A model generated the notes under the pieces. The model ran no database searches and was not told where the DNA came from. It saw nothing but the letters and a program-made list of their open reading frames with translations. DNA of 64,000 nt. Source: Ophthalmolycus amberensis. Lineage: Eukaryota > Chordata > Actinopteri > Perciformes > Zoarcidae. Below, piece by piece: positions 38,030 to 50,424 of this stretch; position 1 is the stretch's first letter; the number at the start of each line of letters is the position of its first letter. A program made the position numbers and the translations under genes. Location of the stretch: NCBI GenBank assembly GCA_024529925.1, contig JAFEUB010001117.1:825001-889000 (forward strand), read 5' to 3'.

Positions 38030-41000
38030 TTACTCCGTCAATGGTTTTCTGAAGTTTTTTCCAGCAAAAAGAGCCTTGTCTCCCAGCTCCTCTTCGATCC
38101 TACAGGAAAGAAAAGTTAAAAGTTAATTTCCTCTTTATAATGTATGCATTTATCTTTTACAACAAGTAGGTCTTTCCCCCTGTATGTAATTACATTACAG
38201 GTTTAACTCAACATCTCCATCAAAGATTTGAGCAAAGTACAGACACAAAGCTGTTTAACAGATCAGAAACGATACAAACTGAGATTAATGCACAAACTAC
38301 TAAAACAGTATAATTTATGTAGTTTTCCATTTATACACCACAAGTAAGTAGTTGTAGTTAAGCAGAAAGGCATTGGGGGGTATTTGAAAAATTAAAGAAC
38401 ATAACACGCAAGATCACATTTTGTACTTTTAAAAATTGCACAAATGGATAAAAAAAAAAATCCTTATTTTGTATAAGAACGAGACTTACCTCAGAATCTG
38501 ATTGTATTTGGCCAAACGCTCAGAACGACAGGGTGCCCCAGTCTTGATCTGAAAGGGACAAAATGTGTACAATGATTTCAACCAAAGGGATTTAATGTCT
38601 CCATTCAACTTTATCCAAGTCATTGTAAATCTGACTTTTATCAAAGTAGTTTATAGAGTGGCAACAATTTCCCAATGTGAACAGAGGAGATTAATCAATA
38701 TTTTTGTCATAAAAGTCTAATATATCATTTTTTCAAAAGACACACTTCTACAATAAACAGTTTTATTATCTGATTTTACCTGTCCAGTGCACAAGCCGAC
38801 CACCAAATCAGCGATGAAGGTGTCTTCAGTTTCACCAGAGCGATGGCTGACCATCACACCCCAGCCACTCTCCTGAGCCATCTTACAGCTGTGAGGAAGA
38901 CAAATGGGAGACCATCAACTTCTAGACATTACAGGTCATCGTATGCATCAAGTCTAAATTTAAAATGAACCTGGGTGCATTGACTTACGCTCGCATGGAC
39001 TCAGTAACTGTGCCAATCTGATTTACTTTAAGCAGCAGGCAGTTGCAGGCCTTCTCCTCCACAGCCTTGCTGATGCGACGAGGGTTGGTCACTGTGAGAT
39101 CGTCTCCAACAACCTGGAGGTCCGTGCTTCCTGTGAAGTTGGTCCAGGCCGCCCAGTCGTCCTGGTCAAAGGGATCCTCGATGGAAACCACTGCAAGTGT
39201 AAATATGCAGGCATTCCTCATTGGATAGTGAAACAGATGATCAATATTAGAGTGAAATATTTCTGATGACGTTCAACTGATGTTTCAAAAGATCCTTCAA
39301 ACAGATTAACCAATTACAGTTTGTAATCAAACATTGAATTATATTCTTGATCCAACATGGCAGGAAACATGAACGATGAGACAATTCAACAGGGTCATAA
39401 GGAGGTCAACAGTTTAACCAGATTATCTGGAGTAAACCATTTTATTTCGAGGTAAAACTGAAAGTGAGCACACCCAAAAATGTCTGTGAAGTCCCCCACT
39501 ACACAGGAGAACTGTGCTAGGCCAAGTACTGCATCTCAAAGTTGAACCAAGAAATTCATCTATGAACTGTGATGGATGTTCACAATTTCAGCTTTCCAAA
39601 TGTGTTTGCCAAACCTCAGGGTTTGTTTAAAACCCGTGCGATCGTCTGAACGCTCATGTTCCCGCAGAACTCCCTGCAGGTAACCTGCTCAGACAATGTT
39701 ATTACCACCGATAGGAATCACGGCCAAAATTAGGAAAATAAGACCTAAACAAAACCAAAATATCCTTTCATTCTCAAAGGATCATGGAGAAATTGGAACA
39801 TCACAGTGTATTTACATTAGACTGTAACCTCTTTACTAGGTACAAACATGCTATAAAAGGGTAATTTATTAATGTACATAAATACATCTGTAAATATTTA
39901 ACTAGAGCTGGGCAATATATCAATGTTATATCGATATTGTGATACGAGACTAGATATCGTAGGTGTTGGATCTGGTCATATCATAATATGACAAAAGTGT
40001 TGTCTTTTCCTGGTTGCATTACAGCGAGTACAATCTTCTGAACGTACCAGAGTGTTCTATTATTATAGATCACATACTGATGATTATTTATCACAATCTC
40101 GTCTCGTCGCACCAATGATCAACCCCACAATATCATTGCAATATTGAAAGCTGTATTTTGTCAAAAATATCAAGCTACTGGATCACGATCACGTCATTGG
40201 AGCACTGAATATTGTTGTACAAACAGAGAAGATTGTTGTGACAAAGATTGAATTCAAGCTCCTGTTGAAATTCACAGGCGCTTGCCTTGATGAGTCAAAG
40301 CACAGATCTGTCTAATCTACATTTTAGCAAGTGCTTTGATTAGGTTTTACTTGCTTCAAAAATAAGATGACTTTCAGCCTTTGCTTTCCTTCAATTTAAA
40401 AAAAAATGTTATATCTGTTAGACTTGAGCTTTCTCAATGATCAATGCTTTCTATGATCTATTTGAAGATCCAAAAAGCAGAGATGATCTCTGAAAACTGC
40501 TGTTTTTTTAAAGCATTCCAAGGATGAAACAAATGTTTGGTGTAGTAAACCAGTGTATACTAATACACAATCAATTAGTTTGGAGAGTGAGCAGATTAAA
40601 GATAAGAAAGGTACCAGATAGTTACAGAACAGCCATGAGGTGAATCTCCCTTGTGAGATTATGTTGGAGCCGACATTACTATTATACTGTGTGTCCTGCT
40701 CTTCGCCTGCTACATAGAGTGTAAAATGAGAAAACGTCTGAAGGTTACCTGGATAATCCTTCACAAAGCTCTTGTAGAGATCAGCCAGCTCGTCGGGAGT
40801 GATGTAACGGCTCGGGTCGTCGGGAGACTTGAAGTCCAGGTCGTATTTTCCCTCCCTGTAGAATTCAGAGGCTGCCACATCCATGCCGATCACAACCTCG
40901 TCTGTGTATCCTGCTTTGGCGATGGCCTCCTTTACTAACTCCAGCGCTGCAGAGTTAAACAATCGAGTATTGAGTATGATTTACGCTTGCATGGAGCACC

Positions 41001-44000
41001 ACCGAAAACAATGAACGATGATGATTTCCACACTGACTCGAACACTGAAATCCAATCCAACAGTCCTGAAACAAATTCTACCTACGAAACATACATCTTA
41101 TCTGTTGACTCTGTGTCAGAACAATGTTGTTTTAACATTATTCAATATTTATCTTGTATGTGTTTTGCAGTATTTTCTAAGGTCTAATATTTTTTGCTCC
41201 ACCATGCATGTAAATGAAGAGGACCAAATATTAGAAATGTCCTTTCAAGAGAACACACTCCAATTAAAACACCAACTGCATTCTCAACGTGCACCATAGA
41301 AAGTCTTAACAAAAGAAATCGTCAGATGGCACAACTTGTACTTGCTGAATAGTAAATCAGGAGACTTGAAAGACTTGAAGACAGGGGGTCATGCATTATA
41401 AGCTCTTTCACAGGGAGGAATCCCTGTTGAGTATCTCGGTCTCCAAAACTACGTTTTTGTCACAAAAACAAACGCAAAATGTGACGCGGTAAACGGCGTA
41501 TTACCGTGCACGAGACAGGTTTTTGTTTCAGTTCAAGCAACTCGTAGAACTTTCCTTGTAGTCATGCTCATTGATGTTGGCACACAGGCTCACAAAATAG
41601 CCTGTTTCCACATTTTCTCCACTATTTATAGCCGGTTTCCTCTAAGTGCAACAACAGCTTTGGCCTGTGAGACAAATGCAACATATAGAGTAAAGGTTTC
41701 TCTTACAGCTGCACAGTAAGTAGAACCGTGTGCATAATTTATTCAGTGGAGTTGTTTTTACTAGCTGCACATTTGGTTTACAGCAATGTGATAAAAGTAG
41801 TTTGACTTCACACTGCGCAACTTTTTTTTTCCAAAAGGAACCTGAAAGCTGTGCTAATTTTGCAGTTGTAAGAGACTTTGATTTATCAGCATTCCTCTTG
41901 CATACCTTCCTGGTTCTCCAGGATGTTTGGAGCAAAGCCACCTTCATCCCCCACATTGGTGGCATCCTGACCATATTTCTTCTTGATGACGTTCTTGAGA
42001 TTGTGGTAGACCTCGGCTCCAATGCGCATGGCTTCTTTGAAGGTGCTCGCGCCGATGGGCAGGATCATGAACTCCTGCATGGCGAGCTTGTTGCCTGCAT
42101 GGGAGCCACCGTTGATCACATTGAAGGCCTGGTGGAGGGGGGGGGGGACAAGAGCTGTGAGTTCACAATGAACTGGAAGGGGAACTGAATAATGTGGAAT
42201 AAAAAAACGGTTATTGATGCATGTAATTTGGCACACAGAACCTCACCGGCACAGGCAAGATGACCTCAGAGTTTCCTGCTAGGTCAGCAATATGACGATA
42301 CAGGGGGACACCTTTCTCTGCTGCACCAGCTTTGCAAACAGCCAGGGAAACACCCAGGATGGCATTCGCTCCAAATTTGGCTGTTTGAGAACAGAAAAAA
42401 CATCAACAATTATTATTCTAATCAATAACCATAAATTAAAAGATGCACACAAACATACACAGCCACTCGTTACTGTTTCAACCTCGTGTATCACTATCTG
42501 AAGGAATAGCTGTTGGCAATCGGAGTGGAGAATAAACAGTAAGGCTGTCAAGTGGAACTGTGTAGGTTTCAGTTTGTCCATGACTAAACACTGCAGTTCC
42601 ACAAGAAGGTTAACTTCCTGTGTCTTGCTTCAAAACATTATAAAAGGTTAATATTGTTTTCTGTTTCTTTGTTGACCCAGAGGCTTAATATTTTTGTACG
42701 GAGACAGGCGCATTCATGTATGCACATGCATGTGTAGAGTACCCTCCGACCCCAAAAAAGCAAGTTTAGTTTGTGTTTTATTGAAAGCCACGATGTAATT
42801 TGTACACTGGAATTTACCATGCATGTAATGTTTTTGTGTAAATAGATCAAACATTGAATTCCAGCATTTGACACATTAAATGATGTGAAAAAAAGCTTTC
42901 CTGTCACAGCTGGACAGTAGTAAAAAAAAGTTAATTTCAGACCCTGAACAGAAATCTGCCGTAATCCAGATAGTTATGAAGACTGCATTGCAATGTGTAT
43001 GGTTATTTTAGATTAAACACACCAGTGTGATTAATTGTCACTTACATTTGTTCTCTGTGCCATCCAAATCAATCATCATCTGGTCAATTCTCTCCTGCTC
43101 AACCACAGATACATCCTGAGGAGACAAAATCAACACAGCAATGAACAGTGAAAACTTAGTTTGTATAAGATTTGAGAAACAAAACACAGACAGAGAGGGA
43201 GAATTATCTTCTTACTTGGCCAACAAGCGCAGGTGCAATAGTTGAATTGATGTGTTCTACAGCCTGTGAGACTCCTGCAGCAGAAATATTAGTGTGATCA
43301 TTCTTTCACAGCATTATGGGCAATTATTGTAAAGCCAATAATACAAACATAGGCACATGCAAGTTTTAGTTCACATTTACAGAGACACATGCAACAGTAA
43401 TTCTTTTAGAATTTGTTTTAGATAAACAAACAATTAAAAAATTACTCTAATTTAACAAATCAATGATGTTTTATTTCACAGTCCATCAATCAACAGGCTA
43501 AACATCACTTCTGCAGTGAGAGCATGCTTTCGTGACAAATCACCATGCACATCAGATCTGGTTGATTGCCAAAAGCATTCAATGATGAGTTGTTATGTTG
43601 TTGTGTAAATGACCATCTCATTCATTTTTCTCTTCCGTCGAATGGACAAATTTTAGTTTTTAATTGAGAGGGACAGGCAATGGAAACTCACTAACCCTTT
43701 CACATCTGGCAAAGAGAAAGAGAGGCAACACAGAAAGATAGAGAAAATGACAAATGTATAAAATAGTTTTTTTCCTTGAAATTGAATTTGCTTTGAACTG
43801 CAAAGGCAATAAGGGTTGTTTATATTTGGTGGTAAATATCAAAACCACACCTGTCATTTAACAACTTTTATCTTTTCAAGAATAAAACACTGAAATGGCA
43901 TACACACCTTTTCCAAGGTAGCGAGACTTGTCATTGTCCCTGAGCTCCAGGGCTTCGTAGATCCCAGTTGACGCTCCGCTGGGTACAGCTGCCCTAAACA

Positions 44001-44228
44001 AGCCTGTGAAATGTACATGGGTGCAAAGAGAGGACACACAAGTGGTGACATGACTGTCACTAAATATGATGTAATACATATTATTATAGCGGCACATGGG
44101 CAATACCTTTATACATTTTATAATAAGTCATGTTGTTGCCTACCTCTGTCAGTGTGAAGGTCCACCTCTACGGTGGGGTTTCCACGAGAATCAAAGATCT
44201 CTCGGGCGTGGATCTTGACAATTGACAT
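38030..44228 (-). CDS. eno1: Alpha-enolase (phosphopyruvate hydratase)
   Basis: Eleven coding exons join in frame: 44144-44228, 43908-44003, 43216-43274, 43046-43115, 42247-42380, 41906-42128, 40749-40946, 38989-39190, 38780-38888, 38490-38548 and 38030-38099. Lengths are 85, 96, 59, 70, 134, 223, 198, 202, 109, 59 and 70 nt, total 1305, giving exactly 434 residues. Enolase converts 2-phosphoglycerate to phosphoenolpyruvate in cytosolic glycolysis. Catalytic and Mg2+-binding motifs are present: the Ser loop (AVPSGASTGIYEALELRDND), GGSHAGNKLAMQEF, the Asp of VIGMDVAASEF, IEDPFDQDDW, VGDDLTVTNP, LLKVNQIGTVTES and VSHRSGETEDTFIADL. Adjacency to rere matches human 1p36 and favours ENO1 over ENO2/ENO3. 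A teleost a/b copy cannot be assigned. Confidence 0.96.
39905..40190. repeat. decayed AT-rich DNA transposon-derived repeat in an eno1 intron
   Basis: Begins GAGCTGGGCAATATATC and continues with ATATCGATATTGTGATACGA. This is the head of a family common in percomorph genomes whose ends read GCTGGGCAATATATCG. The right end lacks the expected inverted copy, so the element looks truncated. The rest of this 1.5-kb intron is unremarkable. Confidence 0.5.
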
Positions 44229-45129
44229 GGTGTAGGAACTTGAGATGAGACAAAAAAGATGAACTTGTTACTGTCTGATCTCTGACGATCCTCTGACAAA
44301 AAAAGAATAACGCAAATTAAAACTCAACGCTGTCTAGAGGTCTATTTTTCTGTCACTACTGGCACACCTCTTTTACTCTCTTTCATCCTTGTGGCTTACT
44401 CACAAAAATACCCTGGACCTAGCTGCAAGCTTAGGAGTGCTAACAGGCATGCTACCTTCCTAATTGGATTAGACCTTCTCATCTGATTAATCACATGGCA
44501 GTGAGGATGTAGAAATTGCTGCATCGGTCTCGGTTAAGCTGGCAGCTACAACTAACCTGTGTTAATGCAGTAAAATGTATATTTAATATCTAGCATGGAG
44601 TCACAATGATATTTTGATTACAATAACATGTCAACCATAAAACTGCTGATGCAGACAAGACAGGCCTAATCTAACTCAGGAGCAAATAGATTCACTTAAT
44701 ATCAAAGACAAGTTAATAGAACCATTAACTATTTAGATAAACTCAGTGGCGACTGAATTTGATAGGAACACACTTCCCTTTCATTCTTTTAAAAATAGAC
44801 TGATAAATAGAGCTGAAACGATTAAATGATTCAAAAAATAGTTGAAGGACAAAATGAACTATAGCTATGTTGATAATCTATTATTTATTCATAATCTATT
44901 AATTGTTTGTCATTGTATGAAATGAAAATGACATACTTTTAATAGTTCCAGCTTCCCATATGTGAAGACTTCCTGCTTTTCCTACTCTTATATGATATTA
45001 AATAACTGACAAAACAAGACATTTGAATTTAATATACTTTTTTACTAGCTTTAATCGACGCCCTTAAAGAGAACCAAACTAATTAAATATGATAACAAAG
45101 ATGCAGAAAACGCAAATAGGTGGCTTTAC

Positions 45130-45230
45130 CTTGTTGTCAACTGTAGACAAACTGGTACAACTCGGTTGAAAAGTCGAAGACGGCGTTCAAAGCGGTGTAC
45201 AAGTGTACAAGCGATTTACATGTGAAGTCA
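45130..45230 (-). other. eno1: probable 5' non-coding exon of eno1
   Basis: A donor (ACAACAAG|GTAAAG) at 45129/45130 ends a minus-strand segment upstream of the ATG exon. A TATA-like ATATATAT lies at 45255-45262, about 30 nt before the inferred start. The intron to the coding exon is about 0.9 kb. It holds a probable decayed repeat near 44,808-44,900 (GAGCTGAAACGATTAAATGA). Confidence 0.5.
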
Positions 45231-45805
45231 AAGAAGAAGAATTTCTTCTTCTCCATATATATTTCTGTCACGCTTGACGCTGTTCCGGTGTGTTGCTGCC
45301 CCCTGTAGTTTATAATGTGAACTACATCAGATGCTCAAAACGTCCCACGGTGAAATGTAGACTGAGTGGATGTATTTTTTGGATAGAGCACTGAGATTAT
45401 GGGATAACACAACAAAATAACGACATATACACTCAATCCAAAATAAAGGAGTTATGTTAAGAAATAGGGGAACTACTTATAAAGACTAAAATAGAACAAA
45501 AATAGGGCGAGTGGAGGCCAATGTAATGAAGTTAAAAAAAACTACTGGACTAATTACACGACAGTAAAAAAAGGACATTAATATTATTGTAATTGTAAAA
45601 GATGCCAACGGCCGTATTGTGTTCACTAGAGGGCGGTAAACTGATGCCGACTTCCTACCACTCACATGCAGAGGAACGACAACCACAGAAGAAGAAACTC
45701 CACCCTGAAATGAATCGAAAGAACGTGCTAGTCTGATAAATCCCGTAGTTTTTATTCAAATACGTTTGTTTGAAGTCTATCGAAGGGTACTGGTTTGGAG
45801 TGATA
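45231..45805. promoter_or_regulatory. divergent promoter region between eno1 and ppil1
   Basis: About 575 nt lie between the inferred eno1 start and the ppil1 ATG. The ppil1 leader contains a short upstream ORF (ATG at about 45,709, eight codons before TGA). Two housekeeping-type genes read outward from this block. Confidence 0.45.
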
Positions 45806-48205
45806 ATGTCGGGGATACCTGCAGACACATGGCAGCCGCCAACAGTGGTTTTGGACACAACGTAAGTTTTTATTAAAACCGCTGAATGCTAGTTCAGCTA
45901 AGCTAGCTCTCAGTAACGTTGGTGGTTTGGTGATGTTAGTTAAGCGTTGGGTTTGATACTAAAACAGATTGTAGGGCTTTGTGGTAATCCTTAACACACC
46001 GTCAGGGTTCTGCCTGTTCCGTTGAAATACACAACTACTAACACTGACCATGCATTGCAGGATGGGACCGATTGTGGTGGAGCTGTACTGGAGACATGCG
46101 CCAAAAACCTGCAAGAACTTCGCAGAGCTGGCCAGAAGAGGCTACTACATCAACACAAAGTTTCACCGAACAATCAAAGACTTCATGGTGCAGGGAGGAG
46201 ACCCTACAGGAACAGGTGGGTTAATCACAAACACTATTATCCAGACAGTGGGGTGTCCACGTACTTTTGGAGTTATTTTGGTCTGTTTTTCAAGGTTTGG
46301 GCTAGCGATAGTTTACTGGAAAGAACTACAAACTGGCACTAGGGTCATACCGGTAGGTCAAAGTGTTCAATTATTATTGTGACATTCACAGGCAAACATA
46401 TGTTCATTTTGGTTTAAATGGAGCACTTCTCCCAAGGAAGTTTGTCTAGAAATCAACTACTGGTCATAAACTAAACTCAAAAACTTAGTCTCTATTTTTC
46501 CTTAAATTTGTACTAAATAACATAGTTGTTAACAATGAAATATTGGGCCCCATAAAATATAGCGCTACTGGTAAATCCTGTGCTACATCACACGATATTT
46601 GTTTATAATAGTGTGGCTCCAAATTTATAGCAACAGTTTTGGGAAGGTCCTTTCTCATTTTGAAGTGAAACTTAAAGAAATATACAAATTGTGTCACAAG
46701 TTTGAAATAACTAGACTGGCCTGCACAGAGACCTGTTTAACAAACTGTAAGCCAGGCTTTATTGCCCAACATCAGTGGCCCACCTCACTGATGCAGCCGT
46801 GTTTCCTGTGTGTGCAATCTTCAAGCGTCGACATATATATTTTGGATATGTGGTGTGTCTATTGGCTTGTGTCTCAATCAAACCTCTGTACATTTTGTAG
46901 GCATTGTGTTCAATCATGAGTGTGTGTGTGTTCAGGTTCAGGTTACTTTTATTTATACCCGTAGGTAGACTTGGTTTGCAAGTAGAGAGAGAGGCATCCA
47001 TCTCGACAGACATTACAATCAGCACAGACAACAAGACAAACATGATGAAAGTACACAAGGCTAAAAATCAATCAATAAGTAAAATAAATAAGTACACACA
47101 CGTTTCTATAGCATCTGTGCACTATGCTATGATTTGTTCACCTGCGTGATGGCTGCTGGAACAAAGCTGTTTTTATACGGCTTTGTTCTGCACCGTGGGA
47201 CCCTATACCTCCGTTTAGAAGGAAGAAGCTGAAATTCAAACAAAGTGACTGTGGCGTCTTCTACTACTCTGTGTGGCCTGTAAGCAAACTGAATGGGATC
47301 AAGTGCTTGCTCAGTTTTTCTTAAAATGTCTGACCGTACCAGTACCTGTGTGTGTGTGTGGGGGGGGGGTTCTTTATTTATGTAACTCACAGTTAAATGT
47401 TCATACTTGAATATTGTCTTGTTCCGTGACCTCACTTGATAATAAATCTGTGTTTTACTGATCTTTGTTCTTCCAACAGGTCGCGGTGGTGCCTCCATAT
47501 TTGGTAAACAGTTTGAAGATGAGCTGCACCCAGAACTGAAATTCACAGGTAATCGCAGTGGAACACTCTTAATTAAATACAAGGTGGTAGATGTGGAGGA
47601 GGCAAATATAGGCTGGTAAATAAAGAAAAGGCTCCTGCACCCTTTATAATTATTTAATTAAGTCATGAATTAGTATCTGAGTCCTTGATGTTATTTTTGA
47701 AGACAAAAAATTAAGGTAGGAATTGTTGCAGGGCTGTTGTATGAAACTGAATTAGTTAGCGAGGTACATCCAAGCAAATCATAATTAATGATAAAAATAA
47801 TTAACACATTTATTAAAGTCGATGTACCAAATGTGAGCAAAAGTTGTAGTTTTGCCTCAATAAATTCTTTATTTGAAATCTGATTTAAATGGACCAATTT
47901 ATTGTTTCAGATTCCTGACATTTATTATTTGTGTGATACTACGTTTAACAGCAAAAAGTCACGAAATTGTAATTTCATTTGTGCGTCTATTAGGTGCTGG
48001 TATTTTGGCGATGGCCAATGCAGGACCAGACACAAACGGGAGCCAGTTCTTCTTCACTCTCGGCCCCACTCAGTGGTTGGATGGAAAGCACACTATTTTT
48101 GGAAGAGTATCCCAGGGAATGGGAGTGCTGAACCGAATTGGGATGGTAGAAACTAACGGTCAAGATCGGCCAGTCGATGACATAAAAATCGTCAAAAGTA
48201 AATAA
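45806..48205 (+). CDS. ppil1: Peptidyl-prolyl cis-trans isomerase-like 1 (cyclophilin, spliceosomal)
   Basis: Four exons join in frame: 45806-45861, 46061-46215, 47480-47548 and 47994-48205. They give 163 residues (human 166). It is a single cyclophilin domain. Active-site motifs are visible: KFHRTIKDFMVQGGDPTGTG (catalytic Arg, Phe and Gln), ANAGPDTNGSQFF and TQWLDGKHTIFG. PPIL1 catalyses proline cis-trans isomerisation and associates with SKIP/SNW1 in the activated spliceosome. The start MSGIPADTWQPPTVVLDT parallels the mammalian N-terminus. The C-terminus ends VDDIKIVKSK, slightly shorter than in mammals. Intron 2 carries a LINE fragment. Confidence 0.95.
46930..47375 (-). mobile_element. 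5'-truncated and internally deleted LINE fragment in ppil1 intron 2
   Basis: On the minus strand a frame reads LDPIQFAYRPHRVVEDATVT, a reverse transcriptase motif of fish CR1/L2/Rex-type LINEs. It then passes straight to the C-terminal phrase YKNSFVPAAITQ. The polymerase core is missing between them. The left part is a non-coding tail. A G run lies at about 47,360. Confidence 0.65.
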
Positions 48206-48652
48206 ACAAAATACTGATTTTTTTTTTTACACCGATTTTTTTATTATTCAATAAATGTTTGTTAAATGTTTCGATGTCATGTTTTTTAATTGTATGAGGC
48301 TAGCCTCGTATGGAAATTATCAATCCATGGCGGTGTTTCATTTGTACCGACTGAAACGTGGAGAAACAGACTAAAAGTTCAGAGCTAGTTACATATCGAT
48401 GTAAATTTAAAGCAAAAAAGCCCCAAAATTGATTGGTTGAGGTTAATAAATATGAGAATTTGCTGCTTTTCTTAGTGTTCACAGTAAAGCCATTGCTGTC
48501 TGCACAGTGTCTTTTTGTAGCAATGTTTGGCATCAACGTCAATGCTTATAATAGTAAAAGATAAAACTGAACATTTTAATAATGAAGCAACTTCATATAG
48601 TCTGGCAGTTTGAGGTATTTTTAATAGGAACAGAGGAGATTCACATTCATAC

Positions 48653-50424
48653 CTGACTCAGCAACGAAAGAAATGTCAACACCTTGTTTTTGGGACATGT
48701 AGCCCAGAATGGAGAAAATAGCAAAGCCAGATATAAAGCTGGTTCCGCTGTTCAACAAGCAAAGATAGGAGTCTCTGCAAATCAGAAACAACGCACATTT
48801 GATTCTCTCTTGGTAACACAGGCCTGTTAAAAATATAACAGTAAAATGATATACAGAGCAGGCTTATAGGAACCTTGAAATTTAAACTCAATTAAATACA
48901 ATTGTGTTCAGATTAATCTAAGCAAAAATGACAGAATAAATAAATGGAAGCAAACAAATGAAAACTAACATAACTAAGTTTTTTTTTGAATGCAAGACAA
49001 CAGACATCACATTTACGACGCTGTACATTTGGCAAGTACATTTAATATCAGAAAATTACTTTTGATACTTAAGTACTTTTGTACTTAAGTACAATAAATA
49101 TCAGATACTTTAAGACTTTACTCAAGTAGTATTCTAATAGGTGACTTTTTACTTTTACTGGAGTAGTTTTCCAGTAAGGTATCTTTACTTTTACTCAAGT
49201 ATGGCTTTTGAGTACTTTATACACCACTGCACAAAAGTGCTGATCACGGTTTGAGTCCTCCATAATACTAAGCTGTGATCTTACAGTTCATCCATTTTCC
49301 TAAATCAAGCACAGGACACATTGGACACGCCCACTCTGGAAAGAGTTAAGAGTTGAATGGAGTCAGGAGTTCTTCAGGAAAATCACAATTCTTTTGGAAA
49401 AACTGGGGAAAGTTTAAATGTGCCACTATTAAAAAGTGGTCTTAAAGCTATTAAATTGAAATTGAACTTCTTCGCAGGTCAGCTCCACAATAAAATTGGT
49501 TTCTCAGCCATTGCGACTCACAGATTTACCTGGAAGGAACTTCTCTGTCACAAGTGTATTGTCTTCCCCAAATAAACAAATAGCCTTTTATTGCATGTCT
49601 CCTTTTGACTTGCTGTATACTCCAAAACTCATCATGGAAGGGACCAGATCAGTCCAAGCAGGTTCAAGTGTAACATGTATCACCAAAGTTTAAAACAATA
49701 ACTTCACCATCCTGTTTACAGCACTGAATTTCCAAATCTGCTATAAATCTCGGATTCAGCACAGAATGTGACTCTGCTCTCATAACCTGTCGCATCGGTA
49801 ATCATCAGATGTGAAGTGGGAAAAGACAGAGGGAAAGTAGGAGAGCTTTACAGTGTATAGCCCTAAGGGTTTGTGGATGTATAAATACAGTGTTCAAAAA
49901 TAATAATGATGCATTCGGCAAGTAATCACATGTTAAATACTGTGTTTTCCAAGCTTAGGAGGTGTCGTTTCTCTCAGTCCACTGTCATTGTTTTTGTTTA
50001 GATCTCCAGTATTTTTATATTTTACAGTAACAAGTTTAACAGGCGACCTAACAAGTAAAACAGTCTTATATTTGTGTCTTGGTAAAATAATACAAGAGTA
50101 CTCCAACCGTTTACCAACTTCTTTATTCCTCTGGATGAAAGAGTTAAAAAGGTTTGCATGCAATATCTGACTCCACGCAGCACTTGTTTTAAAAGTAGAG
50201 GTTGGAGTAGCAATGCTAAACTGGGAGAATAGTAAAAAGAAATACTCACCACCACCATTCTTGTAGCACAGATATGGAAATCTCCACACGTTTCCAAGTC
50301 CAACAATAGCACCAGCCGCAGACAGGATGAACTCCTTTTTACTGCCCCATTTGCCACGGTCCTCGACTGTTTGTGAGGTAGTCTTAGGAGAGAAATGGCA
50401 CATCCTGCAGAGAGAGTCTGCCAT
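48653..50424 (-). pseudogene. SLC6 GABA-transporter-type gene reduced to two exons
   Basis: Exon 50250-50424 (ATG at 50424) encodes a short N-terminus and the first transmembrane helix with the sodium-site signature (GAIVGLGNVWRFPYLCYKNG), ending at a good donor. Exon 48653-48774 encodes a much later segment around helix 7 (LNSGTSFISGFAIFSILGYM, ending VAESG), with acceptor and donor intact. The exons for helices 2-6, about 600 nt in the family, are not found between them. No later exons fit before ppil1 ends at 48205. The sequence looks closest to SLC6A13/SLC6A11. Both frames are open and undamaged, so the loss seems recent or is an assembly artefact. An intact-looking relative lies at 61-63 kb on the same strand. 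Confidence 0.75.
49045..49229. repeat. fish MITE-like repeat (AAGTACTTTTACTCAAGTA type)
   Basis: Repeated ACTTTTACT and CTCAAGTA phrases, closing at ACCACTG, match a widespread fish repeat. It lies between the two SLC6 remnant exons. Confidence 0.6.
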
